Below, piece by piece: positions 5,214 to 11,365 of a stretch of DNA of 11,365 nucleotides; position 1 is the first letter of the stretch; every line of letters begins with the position of its first letter. Under the pieces are notes generated by a model. The model had not been told where the DNA came from. It did not search any database and saw nothing but the letters and a program-made list of their open reading frames with translations. The DNA is taken from positions 1-11,365 of the forward strand of contig NZ_QFPF01000082.1 in assembly GCF_003248605.1 (NCBI RefSeq). Direction: 5' to 3'. A program made the position numbers and the translations under genes. The DNA comes from Microbacterium sp. GTDB taxonomy: Bacteria; Actinomycetota; Actinomycetes; Actinomycetales; Microbacteriaceae.

Positions 5214-7736
5214 TCAGAGCCGGCGCACCTCGAGCACCCGCACGATGGCGGTGCCCTCCTCGGCCGAGGCTTCGAGGTCGACCTCCGCCCGGACGCGCCA
5301 GTCGTGGTCGCCCGCCGGATCGTCGATCGTCTGCTCGACCCGCCAGAGGCCCCGAGCCGCGGCATCCGTCTCGTCGATCGCACACAGCCCGGGCGAGCGC
5401 GCCGGCCCGCCCATGAGGATTTCGTCGTGCTCGTCGAAGTAGGCATCCAGCGCCGCCGACCAATCGACGTCGGGGTCGAGCTCGCCCAGTTCGTCGTCCT
5501 TCTGCAGCGCCGCGAGCTGCACGCGCCGGAACATCTCGTTGCGCACGAGCACCGTGAACGCCCGGCGGTTCACGACCACCGACGGCGGCGCGGGCGGCAC
5601 GACGGGCGCCCCCGGCTCGGCGAGCGACGGATTCACGAGCGCCTCCCACTCGTCGACGAGGCTGGAGTCGACCTGCCGCACCAGTTCGCCCAGCCACTCG
5701 ATCAGATCGCGCAGCGCTTCTGTGCGCGCCTCCGCGGGCACCGTCTGCCGGATCGCGCGGTACGCGTCGCTGAGGTAGCGCAGCACGAGCCCCTCGCTGC
5801 GCCCCAGCTGGTAGAGCGACACGAACTCCCCGAACGACAGCGCCCTCTCGAACATGTCACGCACGACCGACTTGGGCGAGAGCTCGAAGTCCCGCACCCA
5901 CGGCTGACTCGAGGCGAAGATCTCGAACGACTGCGCGAGCAGCTCCGCGAGCGGCTTGGGGTAGGTGACCTCCTCGAGCGCATCCATGCGCGCGTCGTAG
6001 TCCAGGCCGTCGCGTTTCATCGCCGCGACCGCCTCGCCCCGTGCACGGAACTCCTGCTGCGACAGCACGGGTCGGGGATCATCCAGCGTCGACTCGATGA
6101 CACTCACCACATCGAGGGCGTAGTGGCCCGTCCCTACGGCACCAGGGCTCTCGAGCGGATCGAGAAGGTCGATCGCGGCGAGCGCGAAGGGCGACAGCGG
6201 CTGGTTCAGGGCGAAGTTCGGCTGCAGATCGACGGTGAGGCGGATGCTGTCATCCGCACTCTCGACGATGCCGGCATCGCGCAGGGTCCGGAAGATCGCG
6301 ATCGCCCGACGCGCCAGCTCGTACTGCCGCGCACGGGGCTCGTGATTGTCGAAGACGAGGGAGCGCACGTTCGCGAACACGTCGCCGCCGCGAGCGATGA
6401 CGTTGATGAGCATCGCGGCGGTGAGCTGCATCCGCGGCTCGAGCGGCTCGGGCACGGCCTCGACGAGCCTCTCGAACGACGCCTCACCCCACGAGACGAA
6501 ACCCTGCGGCGCCTTCTTCCGCACGATCTTGCGCTGCTTCTTGGGGTCGTCGCCCGCCTTGGCAATCGCGGCCGCGTTCTCGATCTCGTGGTCGGGCGCC
6601 ATGGCCACGACCGTTCCCGCGGTGTCATACCCCGCGCGACCGGCCCTGCCCGCGATCTGGTGGAACTCGCGGGCGCTCATGTGCCGCATCCGCTGTCCGT
6701 CGTACTTCGTCAGCGCGGTCAGCAGCACCGTCCGGATCGGCACGTTGATGCCGACGCCGAGCGTGTCGGTTCCGCAGATGACCCGGAGAAGACCGCGCTG
6801 GGCGAGCGTCTCGACGAGACGCCGATAGCGCGGCAGCATCCCGGCGTGGTGCACCCCGATGCCCGCCCGTACGTACCGCGAGAGCGTGCGACCGAAGCCG
6901 GTCGTGAAGCGGAATCCGCCGATCGCCTCGGCGATCTCGTCGCGCTGGGCGCGCGAGACGATCTTGATGCTCGAGAGCGCCTGCGCGCGCTCCATCGCCG
7001 CGGCCTGCGAGAAGTGCACGATGTAGATCGGCGCCTCGCCGGTGCCGAGAAGCTGCTCGACCTGCTCGTGGACGGGGATGCGGGCGTACGAGAAATGCAG
7101 CGGCACGGGGCGTTCGACCCCGGTCACCTGCGCCACGGGGCGGCCGGTGCGACGTTCGAGGTCGTCGGCGATGGGGGTGACATCGCCGAGGGTGGCCGAC
7201 ATCAGCACGAACTGCACCCGGGGCAGCAGGAGCAGAGGAATCTGCCATGCCCAGCCGCGCTCGGGCTCGCCGTAGTAGTGGAACTCGTCCATGACGACCT
7301 GATCGACCGCTGCTCCGGCCCCCTCGCGCAGCGCCAGGTTGGCGAGGATCTCGGCGGTGCAGCAGATGATCGGCGCATCGGCGTTGACCGACGAGTCGCC
7401 CGTCACCATGCCGACGTTGCGGGCGCCGAAGATCTCGACGAGGGCGAAGAACTTCTCGCTGACGAGCGCCTTGATCGGGGCCGTGTAATAGGTGCGGCCG
7501 CCTCGGGCCAGGCACGCGGCGTGCGCCGCGACGGCGACGAGCGATTTGCCCGTGCCGGTCGGTGTCGACAGGACCACATGGGCACCCGAGACGAGCTCGA
7601 TGATCGCCTCGTCCTGCGCCGGATAGAGCGAGAAGCCGCGATGCTCGGCCCACAGGGTGAAGGCCTCGTAGACCTCGTCGGGGCCCGCGCCGTCCGGGAT
7701 CGTGGCGAGCAGGTCCATGCCTCGAGTCTCGCGCAT
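5214..7736 (-). CDS. DUF3516 domain Ski2-like DEAD/DEAH helicase
   Basis: A large superfamily 2 helicase of the Ski2-like/HelY-related type with a C-terminal DUF3516 region, a combination common in actinobacteria and usually predicted to act on RNA; the true substrate is unknown. From the ATG at 7736 it is 840 aa. Visible are Walker A STPTGTGKS (57-65), DEFH (150-153), MSATLGD (motif III), GVHHAGMLPRYR, CGTDTLGVGINVP (motif V) and HQIAGRAGRAG (motif VI). The second half lacks further recognisable motifs and forms the DUF3516 part. The start is uncertain: the ATG at 7736 has GAAGGA 12 nt upstream, the ATG at 7718 (MDLLATIP...) has GAGG only 2 nt away. The open frame reaches to 8045, but that part crosses a hairpin and tandem repeats and reads as low-complexity Ala/Arg. 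It is divergent from the GNAT gene. Confidence 0.93.
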   Translation of the reverse strand: MRETRGMDLLATIPDGAGPDEVYEAFTLWAEHRGFSLYPAQDEAIIELVSGAHVVLSTPTGTGKSLVAVAAHAACLARGGRTYYTAPIKALVSEKFFALVEIFGARNVGMVTGDSSVNADAPIICCTAEILANLALREGAGAAVDQVVMDEFHYYGEPERGWAWQIPLLLLPRVQFVLMSATLGDVTPIADDLERRTGRPVAQVTGVERPVPLHFSYARIPVHEQVEQLLGTGEAPIYIVHFSQAAAMERAQALSSIKIVSRAQRDEIAEAIGGFRFTTGFGRTLSRYVRAGIGVHHAGMLPRYRRLVETLAQRGLLRVICGTDTLGVGINVPIRTVLLTALTKYDGQRMRHMSAREFHQIAGRAGRAGYDTAGTVVAMAPDHEIENAAAIAKAGDDPKKQRKIVRKKAPQGFVSWGEASFERLVEAVPEPLEPRMQLTAAMLINVIARGGDVFANVRSLVFDNHEPRARQYELARRAIAIFRTLRDAGIVESADDSIRLTVDLQPNFALNQPLSPFALAAIDLLDPLESPGAVGTGHYALDVVSVIESTLDDPRPVLSQQEFRARGEAVAAMKRDGLDYDARMDALEEVTYPKPLAELLAQSFEIFASSQPWVRDFELSPKSVVRDMFERALSFGEFVSLYQLGRSEGLVLRYLSDAYRAIRQTVPAEARTEALRDLIEWLGELVRQVDSSLVDEWEALVNPSLAEPGAPVVPPAPPSVVVNRRAFTVLVRNEMFRRVQLAALQKDDELGELDPDVDWSAALDAYFDEHDEILMGGPARSPGLCAIDETDAAARGLWRVEQTIDDPAGDHDWRVRAEVDLEASAEEGTAIVRVLEVRRL

Positions 7737-7804
7737 GCGCGTGGCGAGTCCTTCATCCGGGCGCGGCCGCCGCGGCGCGGCCCGACCGGGCGCCCGCCGG
7801 CGCG

Positions 7805-7867
7805 AACCCACACTTTTGCAGCGAACCACCAGCCGTCGTGTGGTGTCTCGCTGCAAAAGTGTGGGTT
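7805..7867. repeat. Long hairpin of the TTTTGCAGCGA family, in a divergent spacer
   Basis: The perfect 20-bp arms AACCCACACTTTTGCAGCGA (7805-7824) and its complement (7848-7867) enclose 23 nt. Within these, ACCAC (7825-7829) pairs with GTGGT (7840-7844), extending the stem. It lies between two divergent gene starts, 68 bp from the helicase ATG at 7736, so it is not placed as a terminator of either gene. It is clearly related to the hairpin at 10061-10127: same TTTTGCAGCGA arm end, same 23-nt interior and a shared CCACC...CGTCG inside. Confidence 0.9.
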
Positions 7868-7942
7868 GGGCGGCCGCAGCCCGGAGAAGCACGGCGCGGG
7901 CGGCCGCAGCCCGGAAAAGGACGGCGCGGGATGCCGCAGCCC
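7868..7942. repeat. 30-bp tandem repeat, 2.5 copies
   Basis: Unit 1 (7868-7897) and unit 2 (7898-7927) share GGGCGGCCGCAGCCCGGA and end in ACGGCGC; they differ at only two positions (AGAAGC versus AAAAGG). A half unit (7928-7942) follows. The array begins directly at the right edge of the hairpin, suggesting that both arose or spread together. The period is a multiple of three and open frames run through it, but it lies outside any gene I support. Confidence 0.85.
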
Positions 7943-7973
7943 GCCGCCGTGGCGGAACACCCGGCCGCCCGCC

Positions 7974-8009
7974 TACGTTGGAGCGTGGTGACCGCCCCCA
8001 GCGAAGGAG
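7974..8009 (+). promoter_or_regulatory. Probable GNAT-pirin operon promoter and ribosome binding site
   Basis: TACGTT (7974-7979) fits a TANNNT -10 and predicts a start near 7986 and a leader of about 28 nt. GAAGGAG (8003-8009) lies 4 nt before the ATG at 8014 and fixes the start codon. The context CTACGTTGGAG resembles CTAAGTTGGAG at the ykoD promoter. No -35 is obvious. Confidence 0.45.
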
Positions 8010-8013
8010 CCGC

Positions 8014-8358
8014 ATGTCAGATCCCACCCCCACGGTGACCCGCAACGACGCCGAGTCGCGCTACGAGCTGCACATGGGCGACACGCTCGCCGGATTCGCC
8101 GAATACAGATCACGCGAGGACGGCCGCATGATCTTCACGCACACCGAGGCCGATCCCGCCTTCCGCGGCCAGGGCCTGGCGGGGGTCCTCGCCTCGGAGG
8201 CGCTGGCCGACGCCGCCCGCGAGGGCGCCACGATCGTGCCCGCGTGCCCGTTCATCGCGAAGTACCTGAGCGAGAACGAGGTGCCCGGCGCCGTCATCGA
8301 CTGGCCGCGGTCCTCGCAGGCGCAGGACTCCGCCGCCCCCGGCGAATCCCCCGCATGA
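8014..8358 (+). CDS. Small GNAT-fold N-acetyltransferase-like protein (COG2388 type)
   Basis: A 114-aa protein of the short GNAT-like family related to YjdJ and the eukaryotic NATD1 proteins, presumed to bind acetyl-CoA; substrate unknown. The central strand pattern GFAEYRSREDGRMIFTHTEA leads into the acetyl-CoA loop RGQGLAG (51-57), an Ala-rich helix, and then the family-typical ending VPACPFIAKYLSENEV (75-90). About 20 polar residues follow as a tail. The ATG has GAAGGAG 4 nt upstream. Its stop overlaps the pirin start as ATGA, so the two are almost certainly cotranscribed and translationally coupled. It is divergent from the DUF3516 helicase. Confidence 0.92.
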   Translation: MSDPTPTVTRNDAESRYELHMGDTLAGFAEYRSREDGRMIFTHTEADPAFRGQGLAGVLASEALADAAREGATIVPACPFIAKYLSENEVPGAVIDWPRSSQAQDSAAPGESPA

Positions 8359-9365
8359 CCAGGCTCGACGTCGGCCCGGAGGAGGTGGAGGCGCCCGCCG
8401 CGTGCGACGGGCCGCGGGCCCTGCTGCTGCATTCGCGCGACGTGCCGCTGGGAGGCGTGCGCGCGATGGAGGTCCACCGCGCCCTCCCGCAGCGCGACCT
8501 GCCCATGGTGGGGGCCTGGTGCTTCCTCGACCGTTTCGGCCCGCAGGTCACGCGCATGCGCGTCGAACCGCACCCGCACATCGGGCTGCAGACCGTCACC
8601 TGGCCATTCGAGGGCGAGGTGCGCCATCGCGACACCGTCGGCAGCGATGTGCTCGTCGCCCGTGGCGCGCTCAACCTCATGACCAGCGGCGCGGGGATCG
8701 CGCACTCCGAGTACTCCACGGGCGCGGATGCTGTCGCTCTCGACGCACTGCAGCTCTGGGTCGCCCTGCCCGAGCATCGGCGCCACGGCGCACCGGAGTT
8801 CGAACGCCACGAGCGCCTCCCGATCGTGGCGCTCGGCGCCGAAGGCGCGGAGGTCGCCGAGGCGACCGTCGTCATGGGACCCTTCGCGGGAGCGGTCTCG
8901 CCCGCGACCACGCACACCCCGCTCGTGGGCGCGGAGGTGCGCATCCGTCCCGGCGCGACCGTGCGTCTGCCGCTCGAGTCCGCGTGGGAGCATGCGCTCG
9001 TCGGCGTCTTCGGCGAGGTCAGGCTGGGCGGCGACGACGCGGCGACGGATGCCGGGGCCACAGCATCCGGGATCACCGTCGGTGCGCACGACCTGCTCTA
9101 CCTCGGCGTCCACCGCGACCACGTCGACGTCACGGCGGGCGACGAGGGCGCGACGATCTTCGTGCTCGGCGGCGAGCCGTTCGGCGAGGACATCGTGATG
9201 TGGTGGAACTTCGTCGGACGCAGTCACGACGAGATCGTCGCCGCCCGCGAGGAGTGGGAGGCCGACGCGCCGCGGTTCGGTCATGTCGTCGGGCACGGGC
9301 CGGAGCGCATCCCTGCCCCGCCCCTGCCGCACGTGCGACTGACCCCGCGCCGCCGGCGCCTGTGA
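8355..9365 (+). CDS. Pirin family protein
   Basis: A 336-aa two-cupin protein of the pirin family. Relatives include nuclear cofactors and bacterial quercetinase-like enzymes; the actual substrate or partner here is unknown. The N-terminal cupin has the metal-binding pattern: HPHIGLQT gives His73 and His75, and AGIAHSEYS gives His117 and Glu119, matching the three-His one-Glu iron site. The C-terminal domain begins near residue 175 and ends in a basic tail. The ATG overlaps the GNAT stop (ATGA), and there is no independent Shine-Dalgarno, consistent with coupled translation. A weak hairpin follows at 9376-9393. The length is somewhat above the ~230-290 aa of many pirins, owing to loops and the C-terminal end. 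Confidence 0.93.
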   Translation: MTRLDVGPEEVEAPAACDGPRALLLHSRDVPLGGVRAMEVHRALPQRDLPMVGAWCFLDRFGPQVTRMRVEPHPHIGLQTVTWPFEGEVRHRDTVGSDVLVARGALNLMTSGAGIAHSEYSTGADAVALDALQLWVALPEHRRHGAPEFERHERLPIVALGAEGAEVAEATVVMGPFAGAVSPATTHTPLVGAEVRIRPGATVRLPLESAWEHALVGVFGEVRLGGDDAATDAGATASGITVGAHDLLYLGVHRDHVDVTAGDEGATIFVLGGEPFGEDIVMWWNFVGRSHDEIVAAREEWEADAPRFGHVVGHGPERIPAPPLPHVRLTPRRRRL

Positions 9366-9375
9366 CGTCGGGCCC

Positions 9376-9393
9376 GCGCCCCTGAGCGGGCGC
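9376..9393 (+). terminator. Weak hairpin after the pirin gene
   Basis: GCGCCC (9376-9381) pairs with GGGCGC (9388-9393) around the loop CTGAGC; an alternative pairing GCCCGC/GCGGGC (9372-9377 with 9386-9391) is also possible. It lies 11 nt after the pirin stop and is followed by ATTGT rather than a real T-tract. It is plausible as the end of the GNAT-pirin transcript but weak, since short GC dyads are common in this DNA. The 12-bp palindrome CGGCGATCGCCG follows at 9401-9412. Confidence 0.3.
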
Positions 9394-9435
9394 ATTGTCA
9401 CGGCGATCGCCGGGCCCCTCCCCCGCGCCGGCCGA

Positions 9436-9447
9436 TAGCCTGACCGG
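9436..9447 (+). promoter_or_regulatory. Probable -10 for a leaderless ykoE transcript
   Basis: TAGCCT (9436-9441) followed by GACCGG and then GTG at 9448 repeats the recQ spacing of six bases between the -10 and a GTG start. There is no Shine-Dalgarno before the GTG, which favours leaderless translation. The 82-nt spacer after the pirin gene contains no CTGAGA or other thiamine-riboswitch core that I can find. Confidence 0.5.
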
Positions 9448-9999
9448 GTGCGCACACTGAACGCCCTCTCCACGCGCGTCCTGCAGATCTGCGCCGCGAT
9501 CGGCGTCGCCACCGGGCTCGTCGGGGCGGTGGCGGGCTGGCTCACGCCGGTGGTCGTCGTTGCGCTGCCGATCGTCTACGGTCTGGTGCTCGGCTCGCAC
9601 GTGCTGCCGGGGATCATCGCGCAGGAGCTGCTGCGCATGCCCTTCGTCGCGCTGCTCACGCACCTGATCGCCGCGCTCGTCGCCAGCGCGTTCAACCCGG
9701 CCTGGGCCGGGCGGTTCCTGGGCACGGCGCTGCTGTTCGGCGCGATCCAGGAGGGCGTGGCCGCCCTCACCCGCTATCGGGCCTGGGGCGCGTGGCGCTT
9801 CTTCGTCTCGGCCGTCGTCATCGGCGCGGTCGTGGCGGTGGTGGTGGGGTTCGCGGCCGACCTCGCACGCCTGCCCCTGTGGGCGCAGATCGTCTACATC
9901 GTGCTGTCGGTACTGGGTCCGGTGGCCTGGACCGCCGCGGGACTGTGGGTCGGCGCCGCCCTCCGCCGCGCGGGTGTCGCTCGTCCACCGCGGCGCTGA
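9448..9999 (+). CDS. ykoE: YkoE-like ECF transporter S component
   Basis: A 183-aa membrane protein, the probable substrate-binding subunit of an energy-coupling factor importer. The YkoE family is assigned to hydroxymethylpyrimidine/thiamine precursor uptake; that substrate is inferred from the family. About six hydrophobic segments are visible (roughly 11-32, 33-58, 66-82, 88-105, 118-138, 147-170). The central block PIVYGLVLGSHVLPGIIAQE and the later FGAIQEGVAALTRYRAW match, from memory, the order of conserved YkoE features (P-x-YG, a paired helix, then QG-x(2)AE-x(2)F-x-xTRYR-like), with QEGVAALTRYR here. The tail is basic. The next gene downstream is the matching double ATPase, 206 bp away, an unusually wide gap for partner subunits. 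The GTG start is supported by the leaderless -10 rather than by a ribosome binding site. Confidence 0.8.
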   Translation: MRTLNALSTRVLQICAAIGVATGLVGAVAGWLTPVVVVALPIVYGLVLGSHVLPGIIAQELLRMPFVALLTHLIAALVASAFNPAWAGRFLGTALLFGAIQEGVAALTRYRAWGAWRFFVSAVVIGAVVAVVVGFAADLARLPLWAQIVYIVLSVLGPVAWTAAGLWVGAALRRAGVARPPRR

Positions 10000-10025
10000 C
10001 CCGCGCCCCGCCCCGCCCCGCGCGG

Positions 10026-10045
10026 CGCGCCGGGCGCCCGGCGCG
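10026..10045. terminator. 20-bp GC palindrome after ykoE
   Basis: CGCGCCGGGCGCCCGGCGCG is a perfect 20-bp palindrome starting 26 nt after the ykoE stop, preceded by several CCCCG repeats (10006-10020). As RNA it could only fold with a tight loop at the centre. It may reduce read-through from ykoE, but it has no T-tract and such GC palindromes can occur by chance here. Confidence 0.3.
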
Positions 10046-10060
10046 GGCGCCGCGCGACCC

Positions 10061-10127
10061 CGAGACGACATTTTTGCAGCGAGCCACCACACGTCGGATG
10101 TCGGTTCGCTGCAAAAATGTGGTCTCG
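10061..10127. repeat. Long hairpin of the TTTTGCAGCGA family, between ykoE and ykoD
   Basis: The 22-bp arms 10061-10082 and 10106-10127 pair with a single mismatch (G10067); the arm ends in ACATTTTTGCAGCGA. The interior is 23 nt (10083-10105) and contains CCACCACACGTCG. This matches the hairpin at 7805-7867 in arm end, interior length and interior sequence. It splits two genes whose products should work together and lies just upstream of the ykoD promoter, so it could terminate ykoE transcription or merely be an inserted repeat. Confidence 0.9.
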
Positions 10128-10163
10128 CCCACCGAGGCCCGCACCGCGCCGCCCGCGCGCAGG

Positions 10164-10182
10164 TTAGGTCAGGCTAAGTTGG
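10164..10182 (+). promoter_or_regulatory. Iron-box-like operator overlapping the ykoD -10
   Basis: TTAGGTCAGGCTAAGTTGG matches the DtxR/IdeR consensus (TTAGGTTAGGCTAACCTAA) at 14 of 19 positions, with the left half and centre best conserved and the right half poor. TAAGTT (10175-10180) is a plausible -10 and predicts a start near 10187 and a leader of about 20 nt. Operators of this class typically cover the -10. The match is by eye against a remembered consensus. Confidence 0.5.
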
Positions 10183-10199
10183 AGGGACACCTCCGAAGG
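10181..10199 (+). promoter_or_regulatory. ykoD leader: small hairpin and ribosome binding site
   Basis: GGAGG (10181-10185) pairs with CCTCC (10190-10194) around GACA, and the Shine-Dalgarno GAAGG (10195-10199) follows directly, 6 nt before the GTG. The GGAGG itself could mimic a ribosome binding site but is too far from the start. If transcription starts near 10187, the left arm would not be in the RNA. Confidence 0.35.
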
Positions 10200-10205
10200 C
10201 CTCTC

Positions 10206-11365
10206 GTGACAGCATCCACCCGCCCGGACAGGGCGCGCCCCACCCCCGGCACCCCCGCCGCGGCGGCCCTGCTGACCGCACGGGGCGTGTCGATCACCCA
10301 CGTGGATGCTGTCGCCCCCACCCCGCGGGACGTGTCGTTCGCCGTCCGGCCCGGCGACGTCGTGCTGCTGATGGGGCCCAGCGGCTCGGGAAAATCCACC
10401 CTGACGCTCGCGATGAACGGCCTGATCCCCCACGCGGTCCCCGCCGATCTCGCGGGCACCGTCGACGTCGGGGGGATGGACACCGCCCGGACCCCGGTCG
10501 CGCGGCTGAGCGAGCGGGTCGCGATGGTCTTCCAGGATCCGGACGCGCAGCTGGTGACGGGGTCGGTGCTGGACGAAGTCGCGTTCGGGCCGGAGAATCT
10601 GCGGCTGCCGGTGGCCGAGGTCCTCACTCGCGCCGAAGCCGCCCTGCGGCGCGTCGGGCTCTGGGACCGGCGCGGCGAGAACCCGGAGCGCCTCTCGGGC
10701 GGGGGGCGCCAGCGCCTGGCGATCGCGTGCGCGCTGGCGATGGGTTCCGACCTGCTGGTGCTCGACGAGCCCACCGCCAACCTCGATCCGTCCGGCATCG
10801 CCGACGTGTACGCGGCGCTGGACGATGTCGTCGCTGCGGGTGACCGGGCGATCGTGCTCGTCGAGCACAACCTCGATCAAGCGGTCGCCATCGCGACCCG
10901 CGTCGTCGTGCTGGACGCCGACGGGCGGGTGATCGCCGACGGCGCTGTCGACGACGTGCTGCGCGGGAGCGCCCAGGTGCTGCACGCGCTGGGGGTGTGG
11001 CTTCCGACATCCACCCTCGCCGCGCTGCGGCTGCGGGCCGCGGGCTATGCGCTTGATCCGCTCCCCCTGACGCCGGCCGAGCTGCGCGCCGCACTGGAGG
11101 GTGCGCCGCCGCCGGGTGCGCCCTTCGCGAAGCATGCCGGGGTCGGATCGCCACAGCCGCCCGAGTCGCTGTCGACCGCTGATCTCGCCGCGCCCGCCGA
11201 GTCGCCCGCGCCCACCGACCGTCCCGCGCCCGCACCCGCCACGCTCCCCACCCCGCTGATCGGCGTGCGCGACCTCACCGTCACCCGCCGTCGTCGCGTG
11301 ATCCTGCACCGCATCGACATCGACGTGCACGCCGGCGACTTCCTCGCGATCACGGGGGCGAACGG
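10206..11365 (+). CDS. ykoD: YkoD-like ECF transporter double ATPase (runs off right edge)
   Basis: The ATP-hydrolysing part of an energy-coupling factor importer with two ATPase domains fused in one chain; 386 codons are present. Domain 1 is complete: Walker A GPSGSGKST (57-65), Q-loop FQDPDAQLVTGSVLDEVAFG (109-128, the ECF/cobalt-type pattern), LSGGGRQR (163-170), Walker B LLVLDEPTANLD (183-194) and the switch His in VEHNLD (219-224). A Pro/Ala-rich linker (about 298-350) leads into domain 2, which is cut off in its own Walker A (ITGAN). This fusion is typical of YkoD; CbiO-type relatives for other substrates have similar domains, so the substrate rests mainly on the YkoE neighbour. GTG was chosen because GAAGG lies 6 nt upstream. 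It probably has its own promoter, overlapped by an iron-box-like site. The T component should follow beyond the window. Confidence 0.9.
   Translation, partial: MTASTRPDRARPTPGTPAAAALLTARGVSITHVDAVAPTPRDVSFAVRPGDVVLLMGPSGSGKSTLTLAMNGLIPHAVPADLAGTVDVGGMDTARTPVARLSERVAMVFQDPDAQLVTGSVLDEVAFGPENLRLPVAEVLTRAEAALRRVGLWDRRGENPERLSGGGRQRLAIACALAMGSDLLVLDEPTANLDPSGIADVYAALDDVVAAGDRAIVLVEHNLDQAVAIATRVVVLDADGRVIADGAVDDVLRGSAQVLHALGVWLPTSTLAALRLRAAGYALDPLPLTPAELRAALEGAPPPGAPFAKHAGVGSPQPPESLSTADLAAPAESPAPTDRPAPAPATLPTPLIGVRDLTVTRRRRVILHRIDIDVHAGDFLAITGAN

Noticed and set aside
2445..7991. A 1,848-codon plus-strand open frame across recQ, the glycine-tail gene and the DUF3516 helicase
   Set aside because: It lies antisense to three genes with clear family motifs. 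Long antisense frames are expected in very GC-rich coding DNA, and its translation has no domain I recognise.
7737..8045. N-terminal extension of the DUF3516 helicase up to 8045
   Set aside because: The extra codons cross the hairpin and the 30-bp repeats, overlap the GNAT start, and read as low-complexity Ala/Arg. Starts at 7736 or 7718 place the protein just before the conserved helicase domain.
9366..9447. Thiamine (TPP) riboswitch before ykoE
   Set aside because: I looked for the CTGAGA element and the conserved second stem and found neither; the 82-nt gap is also too short once the leaderless promoter is placed.
8061..9545. A 494-codon minus-strand open frame opposite the GNAT and pirin genes
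   Set aside because: It is an antisense shadow of the coupled GNAT-pirin pair; low-complexity translation and no support at its start.
10164..11330. A 388-codon minus-strand open frame opposite ykoD
   Set aside because: The plus strand encodes all ATPase motifs in order; the minus translation is a high-GC artefact.

Overview
The window looks like a piece of the chromosome of a high-GC actinobacterium, most likely Microbacteriaceae and probably Microbacterium or a close relative. The pointers are a G+C content I estimate at about 70% or more, strong G/C preference at third codon positions, TANNNT-type -10 boxes with at least two apparently leaderless GTG starts, a DUF3516 Ski2-like helicase, and several long intergenic hairpins. 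The genus is inferred from these features and from memory, not from any search. I see no phage, integrase, transposase, CRISPR array or rRNA/tRNA gene.

Layout. Positions 1-89 (minus) hold only the first 29 codons of an unrecognised gene. Positions 270-1952 (minus) are fhs, formate-tetrahydrofolate ligase. Positions 1997-2336 are a repeat-dense patch: a 15-bp tandem repeat, a nested double hairpin and ten copies of an 8-bp tandem repeat. These abut the last ~40 codons of a TetR-type regulator on the plus strand, probably a remnant. Three minus-strand genes follow: recQ (2343-4376), a small protein with a glycine-rich tail (4428-5036) and a DUF3516 Ski2-like helicase (5214-7736). A divergent spacer (7737-8013) carries a long hairpin and a 30-bp tandem repeat. 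On the plus strand come a GNAT/pirin pair joined by an ATGA overlap (8014-9365), a YkoE-like ECF transporter S component (9448-9999), and a YkoD-like double ATPase that runs off the right edge inside its second ATPase domain (10206-11365).

How the genes relate. fhs feeds one-carbon units into folate metabolism. RecQ and the DUF3516 helicase are nucleic-acid remodelling enzymes encoded one after the other on the same strand. YkoE and YkoD are the substrate-binding and energising parts of one importer, whose T component (YkoC) would be expected just past the right edge. The family is assigned to thiamine precursor uptake. I see no thiamine riboswitch here; the ATPase gene is instead preceded by a DtxR/IdeR-like iron box overlapping its probable -10.

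The most noteworthy non-gene content is four long intergenic hairpins (2054-2125, 5124-5178, 7805-7867, 10061-10127), two of which are clearly homologous. Also noteworthy are the TetR remnant with its octamer array, the iron-box-like dyads at fhs and ykoD, and an excess of the hexamer GGATGC that seems to override codon preference. The genes themselves are ordinary housekeeping and accessory functions; I did not find a convincing new multi-gene system.
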